A stretch of DNA of 64,000 bases, from positions 2,408,692 to 2,472,691 of the forward strand of contig CP051239.1 of NCBI GenBank assembly GCA_017794945.1, read 5' to 3'. The notes under the pieces are model-generated. The model made no database searches, was not told the origin of the DNA, and saw nothing but the letters and a program-made list of their open reading frames with translations. Made by a program: the position numbers and the translations under genes. Origin of the DNA: Alcanivorax sp. Lineage in GTDB: Bacteria; Pseudomonadota; Gammaproteobacteria; Pseudomonadales; Alcanivoracaceae. This document shows, piece after piece, positions 1-8,499 of the stretch. Positions within the stretch are counted from its first letter, which is position 1, and each line of letters starts with the position of its first letter.

Positions 1-1
1 T

Positions 2-1225
2 AAAGAAACAGTGTTGGTTTTGGCCTCAACTTTCCCTAGGTGGCCTGGTGACGGCCAGCCACGGTTTGTTCTGGATTTATGTAAAAAGCTAAAATACGAA
101 TACAATATTATTGTGCTTGCTCCCGGTTGCCTGGGGGCAAAAGATGAAGAGGTGTTGGAAGGAGTATCCGTAACACGATTTCATTATGCCCCGCGGCGCT
201 TCGAAAGCGTAGCTTATGGTGGCGGTATCCTCTCCCAACTTCGGAGTAACAAATTCAGATTTTTTTGGTTGCCTTTTTTCTTTGTGTCGATGATTATCCA
301 TACTTTTTTTATTATTCGCCGTCATCGATGCTCAATTGTCCATGCTCATTGGATTGTTCCTCAAGGTTTGGCGGCTTGTATGGCCCTACTGTGTTTTCGC
401 CGTAAGAATAGACCAAGACTCGTGTTGACGTCTCATGGCGCTGACCTTTATTCGCTAAATGGCTGGCCTTTACGCATGTTAAAGGCATGGGTTTTGTCCC
501 GAAGCGTGAGAGTATCCGTCGTTAGCAATGCTATGAAAAACCGCGTTCTAGCGCTGGTGCCTGAGGCATCCAGTAAGCTTCGTGTGATTCCCATGGGTAC
601 AGATATTGTACAAAGATTTCGACCAGTTACCTCTGTAAAGACTATCCACCCGTCTTTTTTATTTGTAGGTAGGTTGGTCGAAAAAAAAGGAGTTCGCGTT
701 CTGCTTCGGGCTATGCGGGAAGTTTTAGTATCCATCCCCAATGCGGAATTGAAGGTTGTCGGGGACGGTCCGTTACGAGAATCATTGGAAGAGTACTGTT
801 TAGAGTTAAAAATTGAAAACTCCGTAGTTTTTGTTGGTGGCATGCAACAACATGAGCTTGTTAACTATTATTCAGAAGCACACGCTGCTGTTTTTCCTTT
901 TGTGGTGGCATCCAATGGTGATCAAGAAGGGCTTGGGCTGGTGGTAGTAGAAGCCCAAGCTTGTAAGACTTTAGTTATTACAACTGATATTCCCGCGACA
1001 GAGGACACTATGTTTTGTGACGATCAGAAGGAATGGCTCGTCCCAAAAAATGACTACTTGGCTCTGTCGGAAAAAATGAAAAAGGTTGCTATGCTCGATC
1101 AGGACGAGTTGACATCGAAACTAGAACATTGGCGTAACCAAGCCAAGCAGCGCTTTGATTGGTCGATCATAAGTAGTCGGTATTCGAAAGAGATCTATAG
1201 GTTCGAAAATGGACCCATTGAATAA
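2..1225 (+). CDS. glycosyltransferase family 4, 5' end outside window
   Basis: Retaining GT-B glycosyltransferase that probably adds a sugar to a lipid-linked surface polysaccharide at the inner membrane face. The N-terminal acceptor half opens with LASTFPRWPGDGQPRF. A C-terminal nucleotide-sugar half has GRLVEKKG near residue 220 and the GT4 E-x7-E region EGLGLVVVEAQA near residue 306. A GTG at 11 could start a 404-aa protein, but the frame stays open to the window edge (codons for K-E-T precede it). The true start therefore probably lies a few codons upstream and the gene is listed as partial. Its 3' end overlaps the next glycosyltransferase by 17 bases, so the two are likely co-transcribed. 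Base composition is clearly AT-richer than the DNA after 6 kb, consistent with a transferred polysaccharide locus. The sugar specificity cannot be read. Confidence 0.85.
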   Translation, partial: KETVLVLASTFPRWPGDGQPRFVLDLCKKLKYEYNIIVLAPGCLGAKDEEVLEGVSVTRFHYAPRRFESVAYGGGILSQLRSNKFRFFWLPFFFVSMIIHTFFIIRRHRCSIVHAHWIVPQGLAACMALLCFRRKNRPRLVLTSHGADLYSLNGWPLRMLKAWVLSRSVRVSVVSNAMKNRVLALVPEASSKLRVIPMGTDIVQRFRPVTSVKTIHPSFLFVGRLVEKKGVRVLLRAMREVLVSIPNAELKVVGDGPLRESLEEYCLELKIENSVVFVGGMQQHELVNYYSEAHAAVFPFVVASNGDQEGLGLVVVEAQACKTLVITTDIPATEDTMFCDDQKEWLVPKNDYLALSEKMKKVAMLDQDELTSKLEHWRNQAKQRFDWSIISSRYSKEIYRFENGPIE

Positions 1226-2261
1226 GTCGTTCTCGTTAGGCGTATGGTTTTTGGCTGTAAAAACCGGAACTGGGACTGACGTTTTTACGGAAACGTTGGC
1301 CGATTACTTGTCGAGCCAAGGTGTTAAAAATTCAATAACCTGGTTGCCGCATCGTGCTGAATACGCTCCTTGGTCAGTGGCTGTGCCTTCTCCACCGGAT
1401 TGGGCGACTGTCATTCACGTTAATACCTGGCTACCCCATAGATTTTTGCCGAAAAGCATTCCCATGATGGCGACAATGCATCTATGTGTACATGACCCTG
1501 AACTTCAGAAGTATAAAGGTTTTTTAAGAACGCTTTATCATCGTTTTTGGATAAAATATAATGAGAATAAAATAATAAAAGCCGCCGATGAATTGGTTGC
1601 TGTTAGCAAAAGCACAGCTCGGGTCACGAAACACGTGTTTGGGCTATCCGATGTGCCAGTTATTCATAACGGTATTACCACTAACAGCTTCAATAATCCG
1701 ATTGGTTGGAGGGTTAGAAAATCACCTTTTCGGTTACTTTACGTGGGTAGTTGGTCTAAACGCAAGGGAACAGATCTTTTGGCGCCGATAATGGAAGCCT
1801 TAGGACCTGGCTATGAACTTTGTTATACCGCTACACCTAGCGAGCAAAAACGTGGCCGGCCTATGCCTAAAAATTGTCGATGCGTCGGCCGATTGTCGAA
1901 AGGTCAGTTAGAACAAATGTATCTCGATGCTGATGCTTTCATTTTCCCATCGCGCTTGGAGGGCCTCGCCTTAGTTCTAGGGGAGGCGATGATTGCCGGT
2001 CTGCCTGTCATTGCATCTAACACTTCGTCGATGCCAGAAATTGTAGACAATGACACAGGTGTATTATGTAACACTGATAGTATTGAGGAGTTTGTGGCCG
2101 CCGCCAAGACTTTATCTTCCGAGGATCATCGTCGTTACTTAGATCGTTGTGTTAAAGCATTTGAGAAAGTAAGGAGTCAGTTTGATATCGCGAAGATGGG
2201 GCAGTCTTATCTAGAGCGTTACAAAGAAATTTCTTTGGCAAGGTGGAACTGTGAATCGTAA
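1209..2261 (+). CDS. glycosyltransferase family 4
   Basis: A 350-aa GT-B glycosyltransferase, probably the next sugar-adding step in the same glycan as the upstream enzyme. The donor-binding half is recognisable: YVGSWSKRKGTDLL around residue 178 and SRLEGLALVLGEAM around residue 248, the latter carrying the paired glutamates of GT4. The N-terminal half (HVNTWLPHRFLP, MATMHLCVHDPE) fits the acceptor domain. No signal peptide or membrane helix is evident, so it should be cytosolic or peripherally bound. The ATG lies inside the end of the upstream gene and the stop overlaps the sulfotransferase start by 11 bases, indicating translational coupling. Donor and acceptor are unknown. Confidence 0.85.
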   Translation: MDPLNKSFSLGVWFLAVKTGTGTDVFTETLADYLSSQGVKNSITWLPHRAEYAPWSVAVPSPPDWATVIHVNTWLPHRFLPKSIPMMATMHLCVHDPELQKYKGFLRTLYHRFWIKYNENKIIKAADELVAVSKSTARVTKHVFGLSDVPVIHNGITTNSFNNPIGWRVRKSPFRLLYVGSWSKRKGTDLLAPIMEALGPGYELCYTATPSEQKRGRPMPKNCRCVGRLSKGQLEQMYLDADAFIFPSRLEGLALVLGEAMIAGLPVIASNTSSMPEIVDNDTGVLCNTDSIEEFVAAAKTLSSEDHRRYLDRCVKAFEKVRSQFDIAKMGQSYLERYKEISLARWNCES

Positions 2262-3165
2262 GGTGATTAAACCAAACTTTTTTATACTGGGTGCGCCTAA
2301 ATGTGGCACGACGTCTGTCGCTGCATGGCTTTCTGAACACTCTGAAGTTTTTTTTTCACCCATAAAAGAACCTATGTTTTTCTATACAGATGCAGCAGTT
2401 CGTTATGTCAATCGGTTGGATAGGTATGAGCAGCTCTTCCAGGGTGCAAATTCAAGCCATCAAGCAATCGGAGAGGCGTCAACGCGATATTTATTTTCTG
2501 AGAATGCTGTTCCTGAAATACTCAAATATACGACTAAGCCCCGTTTCATTGTCATGCTCCGAAACCCCGTCGAAATGGCTCAGGCTTTACATCAACAGTC
2601 GCTTTTTGATGGGGATGAGAATATAAAAAGCTTTGATAAGGCTTGGAGTTTGCAGCGAGATAGGGAGAATGGAAGGAATATTCCTAAAGGTTGTTTTGAC
2701 GTTAATAGACTATTTTATGGCCAGGTCTGTCGTCTAGGTAGCCAGCTAAAACGACTGTATGAGCGTGTTCCAAAAGAAGACGTGCTCCTCATACGAAATG
2801 AGGATTTAAAGATCGACCCACAAGGACAGTACCGTCGAATACTTGGACATCTGAAGCTTAAAGACGATGGACGTCATATCTTTCCTATACATAACGAAGC
2901 CAAAGCTCATCGGTTCGGTGTGGTTTGGCATATTCTAAGAGCTATGCATCGCTATATTAGAAAATTTGGTGGCCCTCACATAAGGTCCAGGCTCGTTCAG
3001 CACTTATTTGAACTAGATCAGCAGCCGAGACAGAGAAAGCAATTATCAAATGAGACCGAAAGTCAAATGATAGAATATTTTTTTTCAGAGATTGAACTCT
3101 TAGAGGAGTTAACCGGCTGGGATCTGTCTGCCTGGAAGCGACCGATTATGTCATCGCGTGCGTAG
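2251..3165 (+). CDS. PAPS-dependent sulfotransferase
   Basis: A 304-aa sulfotransferase-fold protein that should transfer sulfate from PAPS to a hydroxyl, here most likely on the surface glycan built by its neighbours. The 5'-phosphosulfate-binding loop is GAPKCGTTS at about residues 14-22, and a 3'-phosphate-binding stretch VMLRNPVEMA lies near residue 101. The Lys-Cys-Gly-Thr-Thr form of the loop is typical of the bacterial family. Translation starts at a GTG overlapping the preceding gene by 11 bases. Length is normal. The substrate is inferred only from context, and a lipid or protein substrate is not excluded. Confidence 0.8.
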   Translation: MNRKVIKPNFFILGAPKCGTTSVAAWLSEHSEVFFSPIKEPMFFYTDAAVRYVNRLDRYEQLFQGANSSHQAIGEASTRYLFSENAVPEILKYTTKPRFIVMLRNPVEMAQALHQQSLFDGDENIKSFDKAWSLQRDRENGRNIPKGCFDVNRLFYGQVCRLGSQLKRLYERVPKEDVLLIRNEDLKIDPQGQYRRILGHLKLKDDGRHIFPIHNEAKAHRFGVVWHILRAMHRYIRKFGGPHIRSRLVQHLFELDQQPRQRKQLSNETESQMIEYFFSEIELLEELTGWDLSAWKRPIMSSRA

Positions 3166-3191
3166 TTCTATCAAAAGTCGATTTTTATATT

Positions 3192-3956
3192 ATGAAACCA
3201 AAACAAGATGCAATCGTCCCGAAAAATATTTTAAACCTTTTGACGGCATCATCGCGATTTGATTTGTGGGCTGGTTTTATAAAACAGCAGAAAATAAAGG
3301 TGATTGCTGAAGTTGGTGTTTATAGAGGATGTTTCTCCCAATTCATCTTAAAGGAATATCAGGGCATAGAAAAATACTACATGGTCGACCCCTGGCGGCA
3401 ATTGGATCGATGGTGCAAGCCAGCTAATCACGATAACTCGCGCTTTGAAAGCATAATGTCCGAAGCTCTGGATCGTAATAGTCGTTACATGGAAAAGATC
3501 AAAGTGCTAAGAGGAACCACTACTGAAGTTATAGAAGCAATAGCGGACGACGAACTGGATTTTGCCTATATAGACGGTGATCACACGTTAAGAGGTATCG
3601 CTATTGATTTGGTTCGGGTTTATCCTAAGATCAGGGTTGGGGGTTGGCTTGCCGGCGATGACTTCTCGAGCTCCATCTGGCAGCATCCCACCAGTTATGA
3701 ACCTACATTAGTGTTTCCGTTCGCCGTGTATTTTGCTGAGGCCGTCGGCGCGCGTATATATGCGTTGCCCCATTCTCAGTTCTTGATAGAAAAGCAAGAG
3801 GTGGATGAGTTTGAGTTTTTTGATCTCACTGGCAAATACACAGATTTATCTATAAAAAGTCATGTTGGCACGGTAAAGATTGTTCTCCTGAATGTTTTGA
3901 GTTTTCTACCCTTTTCTGACGCGATCTTTAAGGTGGTAAGGAAGTTTTTCCAGTAA
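3192..3956 (+). CDS. class I SAM-dependent methyltransferase-like protein
   Basis: A 254-aa protein with a Rossmann-type methyltransferase core: motif I VIAEVGVYRGCF near residue 37, an acidic motif YYMVDPW near residue 63, and FAYIDGDHTLRG near residue 124. The YIDGDH motif is characteristic of small class I methyltransferases (Methyltransf_24 style) found in polysaccharide loci, where they O-methylate a sugar. It starts 26 bases after the sulfotransferase and closes the plus-strand part of the island. Methylation of a sugar is inference from context. Composition is AT-rich like its neighbours. Confidence 0.7.
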   Translation: MKPKQDAIVPKNILNLLTASSRFDLWAGFIKQQKIKVIAEVGVYRGCFSQFILKEYQGIEKYYMVDPWRQLDRWCKPANHDNSRFESIMSEALDRNSRYMEKIKVLRGTTTEVIEAIADDELDFAYIDGDHTLRGIAIDLVRVYPKIRVGGWLAGDDFSSSIWQHPTSYEPTLVFPFAVYFAEAVGARIYALPHSQFLIEKQEVDEFEFFDLTGKYTDLSIKSHVGTVKIVLLNVLSFLPFSDAIFKVVRKFFQ

Positions 3957-4262
3957 GATCTCTGAAGCATAATTTTTTTCGTGTGCTCCGTTTGGGTTTT
4001 AGAACAAAAATTTTCGCTAGAAGTCGGAAAGATAAAGAGAGTTTTAGCGAATGCCTATTTCGGCGATCTGTAGTTGCGTGGCAATTGAGGCGAGACCGTG
4101 GCCTCCCTATCCCCTTCATTCTTATTTTCCGTCTTTTTTGCTAAGACTGCATGGCGCGCCTACCTTTCTAAATCACGCCCGGTTTTCTTAGTCGATCTAA
4201 GATGGTTGTTTAGAAAAATTTGTGTGTCGATGATGTCCTGTCTTGTGTCTCTGATTTCGATT
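3957..4262 (+). pseudogene. probable decayed coding remnant
   Basis: This 300-base stretch between the methyltransferase and the flippase has no intact gene. One plus frame is open from the end of the methyltransferase to about 4143 (FFRVLRLGFRTKIFA, then GLPIPFILIFRLFC). A second plus frame continues with similar character to 4262 (FFAKTAWRAYLSKSRP, then FLVDLRWLFRKI). One frameshift would join them into about 100 residues without a convincing start. I do not recognise the family. The remainder to 4307 holds nothing I can name. Confidence 0.3.
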
Positions 4263-4307
4263 TAGGCCTTTGGTTGGCCAGAAGAATTCAGGAAGGCATA
4301 GGATACA

Positions 4308-5558
4308 TTAAGACTGTTTTATTTTAGATACAATACTGAACCCAGACGCCGTAATCGTCCATTGGGAGATGACGTAGGAGAGTGCTAGACCGAGTACACC
4401 GAAGTATGGTGATAACGCGCTTGCACTGATTATCAAAACCAAGATGCCCAATAATTCGCATAGCACTCGTTTGAGCGGTTGGCCCAAAGACACAAGCGTA
4501 TTGTTGGCTACTACACGTAGCGCCATCGCAGGCACCGCCAAGCAGAAAACGCGAAAAATTTCCGTTAGTGACGCATAGCTATGGCCAAATAAATGGCTAA
4601 TAAAAGGCGCAAGCCACCATAACGCCATGGCGAGCACAAGAGAATAGGTGAAAGAGAATAAAATCGTGTGGCGCAAAAGGCGGTTGTCACGGCCAGGTGT
4701 CGCTGCACGAAATAATCGGGGCAGTGCCGAGAGCATCATGGCCGATACAGGCAGCGTCAAGGCCCCTGCAGTTCGTCCCGCCACGGCGTAAAGACCCGAG
4801 AGGTGTGGTGTTAAGAGATATGGCGCCATGGCTTTGTCTATTTCCGACGGGGCTGCTGTGACGATATCCATCACACCAAAACCTGCGGCTTCTTTTAATT
4901 CTATTAGACGGGGTGCCCTCCAGGTCCTTATATTTGGAGGGTTTGCGGCTTTGGTGGAAAGCATGGCCGTTAGAGTTATGGCCGATGTTCCGAGATATAA
5001 CGCAGCGTATAGCTGCAATGGCTGATCGGACTGTGTGGCGAGCAGCATGGTTGCTGCTAGAAAACGCAGTCCCAGGGGGAGGGTTTGAATTAGTTGTGAG
5101 CTCGCGATTCGGCCGCGGCCTACTTGCGCCATGGCAAAAAGGGTTATTAACGGAGCCGTAAGTAGCTCAGCAGTGGCTATAGCAAGTAATGGCCATATTC
5201 CAAAACCCAGTTGAGTTGGGATCAGACAGTACGCAGCCGGTAGGAATATCGAAAATAGAATTGAGCTGGTCGCTAGCGTGGTTGGTATGGCATAGCTAAG
5301 CACGGATGCCTCAGTATGACTGTCCTGTGCCGTGCTACGAAGAAGAGGGTATTGCGTGCCAAATGTCGCTAGTTTTCCGAGCAACATGGCCGATGCCATT
5401 ACCGCTGCAAGTAGACCAAACTGGGCGGGGCCCAGCAATCGCGCTAATACGATAAGGTGGCCTGCCTGAAAGAGCAGGCGCAGGCCTAAGACTCCTGTTG
5501 TCCGAATGCTTGCACTGGCAATAGGTCCTTTGAGGAATCGGATGAGCCTCTCAAGCAT
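4308..5558 (-). CDS. polysaccharide flippase (Wzx/MATE-like)
   Basis: A polytopic membrane protein of the oligosaccharide flippase class that would move lipid-linked glycan units across the inner membrane. The sequence is an almost continuous run of hydrophobic helices. The N-terminal signature is TTGVLGLRLLFQAGH followed by ARLLGPAQFGLLA, as in O-antigen flippases. The internal PSEIDKAMAPYLL region, with charged residues facing the pore, is also typical. The start is uncertain: the ATG at 5558 (MLERLIRF) matches family N-termini, while an in-frame GTG at 5597 would add 13 alanine-rich residues; neither has a good Shine-Dalgarno. It lies convergent to the glycosyltransferase block. Composition is intermediate between the island and the high-GC chromosome. 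Confidence 0.8.
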   Translation of the reverse strand: MLERLIRFLKGPIASASIRTTGVLGLRLLFQAGHLIVLARLLGPAQFGLLAAVMASAMLLGKLATFGTQYPLLRSTAQDSHTEASVLSYAIPTTLATSSILFSIFLPAAYCLIPTQLGFGIWPLLAIATAELLTAPLITLFAMAQVGRGRIASSQLIQTLPLGLRFLAATMLLATQSDQPLQLYAALYLGTSAITLTAMLSTKAANPPNIRTWRAPRLIELKEAAGFGVMDIVTAAPSEIDKAMAPYLLTPHLSGLYAVAGRTAGALTLPVSAMMLSALPRLFRAATPGRDNRLLRHTILFSFTYSLVLAMALWWLAPFISHLFGHSYASLTEIFRVFCLAVPAMALRVVANNTLVSLGQPLKRVLCELLGILVLIISASALSPYFGVLGLALSYVISQWTITASGFSIVSKIKQS

Positions 5559-5694
5559 GATAAAGGTTTGTTGATTTGCTGCCGCCGCAGCGCCCACGGG
5601 TATGGATAATCGGTTTGCCGTCCTGCCGGATCAGGTGGTGACTGTATGAAAGCACGCTACCTATTTTCTCGATTAACTCCCTAATGTCCATGAC

Positions 5695-5884
5695 TCAAGA
5701 TTCCTGCATGTGGCCGAGGCCCCGTAAGCCTGACTCCTCGTAGGTCCGCGCGAGAGGAAGCTCTAAGTAGTCCTGGTCGATGGTGCCGATGCGCGCCTCG
5801 CGGCGTTCCTGCTTTTTGATGAAAGAACCATGCGCGTCCGAAGTGTTCGTTCACCACAAAGTCTCGGAATGCCTTGTCGCCTGC
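5695..5884 (-). pseudogene. unidentified gene fragment with frameshift
   Basis: On the minus strand, two overlapping frames read as protein-like sequence. Upstream is KAFRDFVVNEHFGRAWFF; downstream, after a one-base shift, is KKQERREARIGTIDQDYLEL followed by PLARTYEESGLRGLGHMQES and a stop at 5695. The upstream frame is closed by a stop near 5885 and there is no credible start. It looks like the 3' end of a larger gene broken by a frameshift. I cannot assign a family. Stretches 5598-5694 and 5885-6078 show nothing I can support. Confidence 0.35.
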
Positions 5885-6078
5885 TTATTTCATCGTATCT
5901 TAACGTCTCTCAGGGAGTTGGCGATAGCACCTGACGCGGATTTAGTTCAAATCACGGGCAGGTAGATCCAATTTTAGCCTTTTGCGCCGCTAGCGAGTTG
6001 CTTGGCAGCTATTACTGGATGTTTTCCTGCAACAGGTGCGCGTCGACTTCGTCATTTCGCCGGTGAAAGGCGGTGAGC

Positions 6079-6298
6079 TCAGCACCCGGTAACCGCGCGT
6101 GCCTAATCATACAGTTCTTAATCGCCTAACCCTTCTCCTGCTCCGCGTCTCCGGCTTTGCCGCCGCCGATGCTGACTTCGTTCGCAACGGTGCGGCAGTC
6201 GGACAGATCCTATTGACATGGGGCTGCGTCGATGCCTTGCTTGTCAGCCATCACGCGCTTGGAGGAGGCGCAGGCGGTGGTGAGCAGGGCGGCGAGGG
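6079..6298 (-). pseudogene. decayed partial copy of the glycine-zipper lipoprotein gene at 7190-7549
   Basis: This segment aligns base by base with the intact lipoprotein gene on the other side of higBA. The last 47 bases (6252-6298) are identical to 7481-7527. The distal end (ACAGTTCTTAA, CTCCGCGTC, CCGGCTTTGCCG) matches 7194-7275 with scattered substitutions. About 120 bases coding for the glycine-rich middle are missing, and the start codon region is absent. It is therefore a truncated, mutated duplicate that cannot make the protein. The span 6299-6574 up to higB holds no gene I can support. Confidence 0.75.
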
Positions 6299-6574
6299 CG
6301 TTGCCCCGGGCATTGTTCCAGAGGCTGGCCATAGAGCAACCGGATCAGGCGGTATTTGGCGCGGTAGCGCCGCACGCTCTGATTGGGTACGCAGAGGCGC
6401 AAGCAGGATCATCAATATCGCATGTTGATTGAAGGCTCTGGCGGACAATCTGCTCCGATGCGCGAGGTTATGGTTAGAACCTTGGATGCGTTGAAAGGAC
6501 TACGAAATGGATCTGGTCACAGGGAAGCGGGCTTCATCGGTTGTAACATATATCGATACAGGGTACATTTGGCC

Positions 6575-6865
6575 GTGATTGCGTCGTTCAGAGATCAATG
6601 GCTGGATGACTTTTATTTTGCCGATCAGCCGTCGGCAAGGGTGCCAGGCAATATTGAAAGCGCCTTGCATCGGAAGCTGACTCTTTTGCACGTCGCCACG
6701 GCGGAAGGTGATTTGAAATGCCCACCCGGCAATCGTTTTGAGCATCTGAAAGGCAAACTGAAAGGTTGGTGTTCAATCCGGGTTAATAGGCAGTACCGCC
6801 TGATCTTCCAATGGAAGGCAGGTGTTGCGAGCGGGGTCTATCTGGACGCCCATGTGTACAGGTGA
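6575..6865 (+). CDS. higB: HigB-type toxin (RelE superfamily)
   Basis: A 96-aa mRNA-interferase-type toxin of the HigB branch of RelE, expected to cleave mRNA at the ribosome when not bound by HigA. The family pattern is visible: N-terminal FRDQWLDDFYF, then RKLTLLHVA, then LKGKLKGWCSIRVNRQYRLI near residues 62-81, and a C-terminal VYLDAHVY. I chose the GTG at 6575 (M-I-A-S-F) because HigB proteins are about 92-96 aa; an in-frame upstream extension to 6383 has no family support. Just upstream, TGTAAC and GATACA form imperfect inverted arms (6542-6560) that could be a HigA operator. The toxin gene precedes the antitoxin gene, which is the hig order. Catalytic residues were not assigned one by one. 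Confidence 0.85.
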   Translation: MIASFRDQWLDDFYFADQPSARVPGNIESALHRKLTLLHVATAEGDLKCPPGNRFEHLKGKLKGWCSIRVNRQYRLIFQWKAGVASGVYLDAHVYR

Positions 6866-6875
6866 GAGGTGAAGT

Positions 6876-7193
6876 ATGGCTGAAACATTAAGAGTGCCGG
6901 CTCGTCAGCCCACCAGCGTTGGCATGATGCTCAAAGAAGAGTTCCTTGCTCCGTTGGGCATCTCTCAGGGACAGCTCGCCAAAGCCATGGGCGTGAGCCG
7001 GAAAACGGTGAACGAGCTGTGTGGTAATCGCCGTGGTGTGACCGCCGAAACCGCGTTCCTGCTTTCAAAGGTGCTGGGCACTACTCCGGAATTCTGGCTT
7101 AACTTGCAGGTTATAAACGATCTATGGCTGGCCAAGCATAGCGAACGCTTGGCCGCCAAACTCAAGCTCGCGCACCCGCTGGTAGCGGCTTAG
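6876..7193 (+). CDS. higA: HigA-type antitoxin, XRE family
   Basis: A 105-aa antitoxin with a helix-turn-helix domain (ISQGQLAKAMGVSRKTVNEL, residues about 29-48) followed by the HigA signature FLLSKVLGTTPEFWLNLQ. It should bind HigB and repress the operon through DNA binding. It starts 10 bases after higB behind a GAGAGGTGA ribosome site. Its TAG overlaps, tail to tail, the stop of the opposite lipoprotein gene (shared TTAG, 7190-7193). That tight abutment, plus the decayed lipoprotein copy on the other side, suggests the pair arrived by insertion next to that gene. Confidence 0.9.
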   Translation: MAETLRVPARQPTSVGMMLKEEFLAPLGISQGQLAKAMGVSRKTVNELCGNRRGVTAETAFLLSKVLGTTPEFWLNLQVINDLWLAKHSERLAAKLKLAHPLVAA

Positions 7194-7549
7194 TTCAACA
7201 CCCGATAACCCCGCCCGCGCATACAGTTCTTAACCACCTGGCTCTTTTCCTGCTCCGCGTCCCCGGCTTTGCCGGCGGCACCGATCACGGCGCCGCCGCC
7301 GGCCATGCGTCCGGCCGTGCTCGAGTTGCCGAAGATGGCGCCCAGGATGCCGCCGATGATGGCGCCGCCGGCGGCGCCTTCGGCGGCGTCGCGGCCGGTG
7401 CTGACTTCGTCGGCGATGGCGCGGCAGTCGGTAAGGTCTTGCTGGTACTGGGCTTCGTCGATGCCTTGCTTGTCCACCACCACGCGCTTGGAGGAGGCGC
7501 AGGCGGTGGTGAGCAGGGCGGCGAGGGTGATCAGGGCGATGCGGTGCAT
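7190..7549 (-). CDS. glycine-zipper lipoprotein
   Basis: A 119-aa envelope protein with a signal peptide ending in a lipobox-like LLTTAC, so Cys17 would be the acylated residue. The middle contains a glycine-zipper segment (GAAGGAIIGGILGAIFGN, then GRMAGGGAVIGA) that forms a short membrane hairpin in outer-membrane lipoproteins of the YMGG/SlyB style. The C-terminus has CMRGRGYRVL, common in these proteins. The start at 7549 has a strong AAGGAGG site; an upstream GTG extension is not credible. Role unknown. It is convergent with higA, sharing the 4-base stop overlap, and a partial decayed copy lies at 6079-6298. Confidence 0.8.
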   Translation of the reverse strand: MHRIALITLAALLTTACASSKRVVVDKQGIDEAQYQQDLTDCRAIADEVSTGRDAAEGAAGGAIIGGILGAIFGNSSTAGRMAGGGAVIGAAGKAGDAEQEKSQVVKNCMRGRGYRVLN

Positions 7550-7641
7550 GGTGCCTCCTTGCCGGGTTGGCCGGTGCTTCACTGCGTTGGACCTTTTATA
7601 GCACGGCTTGGTTCGGAAGGTCAGGGGCCGCGAGGCGGCCT

Positions 7642-8499
7642 TCAGCCGAGCCGCAGCGACAGGTCGATGGCCTGCACGTGCTTGGTGAGCGCGCCGGCGG
7701 AGAGGAACAGGTCGCGGGCGCCGGGCAGGTTTTTGACGTCGTCCAGGGTGCGGTTGCCGGACACTTCCAGGGCGCTCTGGCCGGCCAGGTCGAGGGCGGT
7801 TTCCAGCATTTCCGGGGTGAAGTTATCCAGCATGATCTGGTCCGGGGCGAGGGCGGCGGCTTCGCGCAGCTCGTCCAGGTTTTCCACCTCGATAATGATC
7901 TTCTTGCCGGGGCCCTGTTCGCGGGCGGCGCGGATGGCGGCGGTGATGGAGCCGCAGGCGGTGATGTGGTTTTCCTTGATCAGGAAGGCGTCGTAGAGGC
8001 CCACCCGGTGGTTCTGGCAGCCGCCGCACAGCACCGCGTACTTCTGCGCGGCGCGCAGGCCGGGCAAGGTTTTGCGGGTGTCGAGCACGGTCACCCGGGT
8101 GCCGGCCACGGCGTCGGCGTAGCGGCGCGCGGTGGTGGCGGTGGCCATCATCGTCTGCAGGAAGTTCAGGGCGGTGCGTTCACCGGTGAGGATGCGCCGG
8201 GTGTTGCCGGTAAGCGTGCAGAACACGTCGCCGGCGGCCAGCCGGTCGCCGTCCTGGGCGTGCCATTCCAGGCTCACGCCGCCGAGCTGGCGGAACACTT
8301 CCTCGGCCCAGGCGGTGCCGCACAGCACCGCGTCCTCGCGGGTGAGGATGGTGGCGGTAGCGGTGTCGTCCGCGGCGATCAGGCCGGCGGTGAGGTCGCC
8401 GTCGCCCAGGTCTTCTTCCAGGGCGAAGGCGACCGCGCGGGTCAGGTGGTCGCCGACATAGTCGGGCAGGGCGCTTGCGGGGGAGGTGTCTTTATCCAT
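7642..8499 (-). CDS. nadC: nicotinate-nucleotide pyrophosphorylase (carboxylating)
   Basis: Quinolinate phosphoribosyltransferase: quinolinate plus PRPP to nicotinate mononucleotide, CO2 and PPi, in de novo NAD synthesis in the cytosol. The 285-aa length is typical. Family motifs: EEDLGDGDLT (28-37), GERTALNFLQ (106-115), LDTRKTLPGLR (139-149), NHRVGLYDAFLIKENHI (163-179), and IIIEVENLDEL later. Residues 159-162 read G-G-C-Q where many homologues have G-G-G, a minor variation. The ATG overlaps the end of the upstream symporter gene by 8 bases, so they probably share a transcript although no functional link is obvious. Confidence 0.95.
   Translation of the reverse strand: MDKDTSPASALPDYVGDHLTRAVAFALEEDLGDGDLTAGLIAADDTATATILTREDAVLCGTAWAEEVFRQLGGVSLEWHAQDGDRLAAGDVFCTLTGNTRRILTGERTALNFLQTMMATATTARRYADAVAGTRVTVLDTRKTLPGLRAAQKYAVLCGGCQNHRVGLYDAFLIKENHITACGSITAAIRAAREQGPGKKIIIEVENLDELREAAALAPDQIMLDNFTPEMLETALDLAGQSALEVSGNRTLDDVKNLPGARDLFLSAGALTKHVQAIDLSLRLG

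Noticed and set aside
6232-6448. Small plus-strand frames over the decayed lipoprotein copy
   Set aside because: Similarity to the intact gene is on the minus strand; the plus frames are shadows.
6383-6574. N-terminal extension of higB (160-aa version)
   Set aside because: HigB proteins are about 95 aa; the extension matches nothing known and contains the likely promoter/operator.
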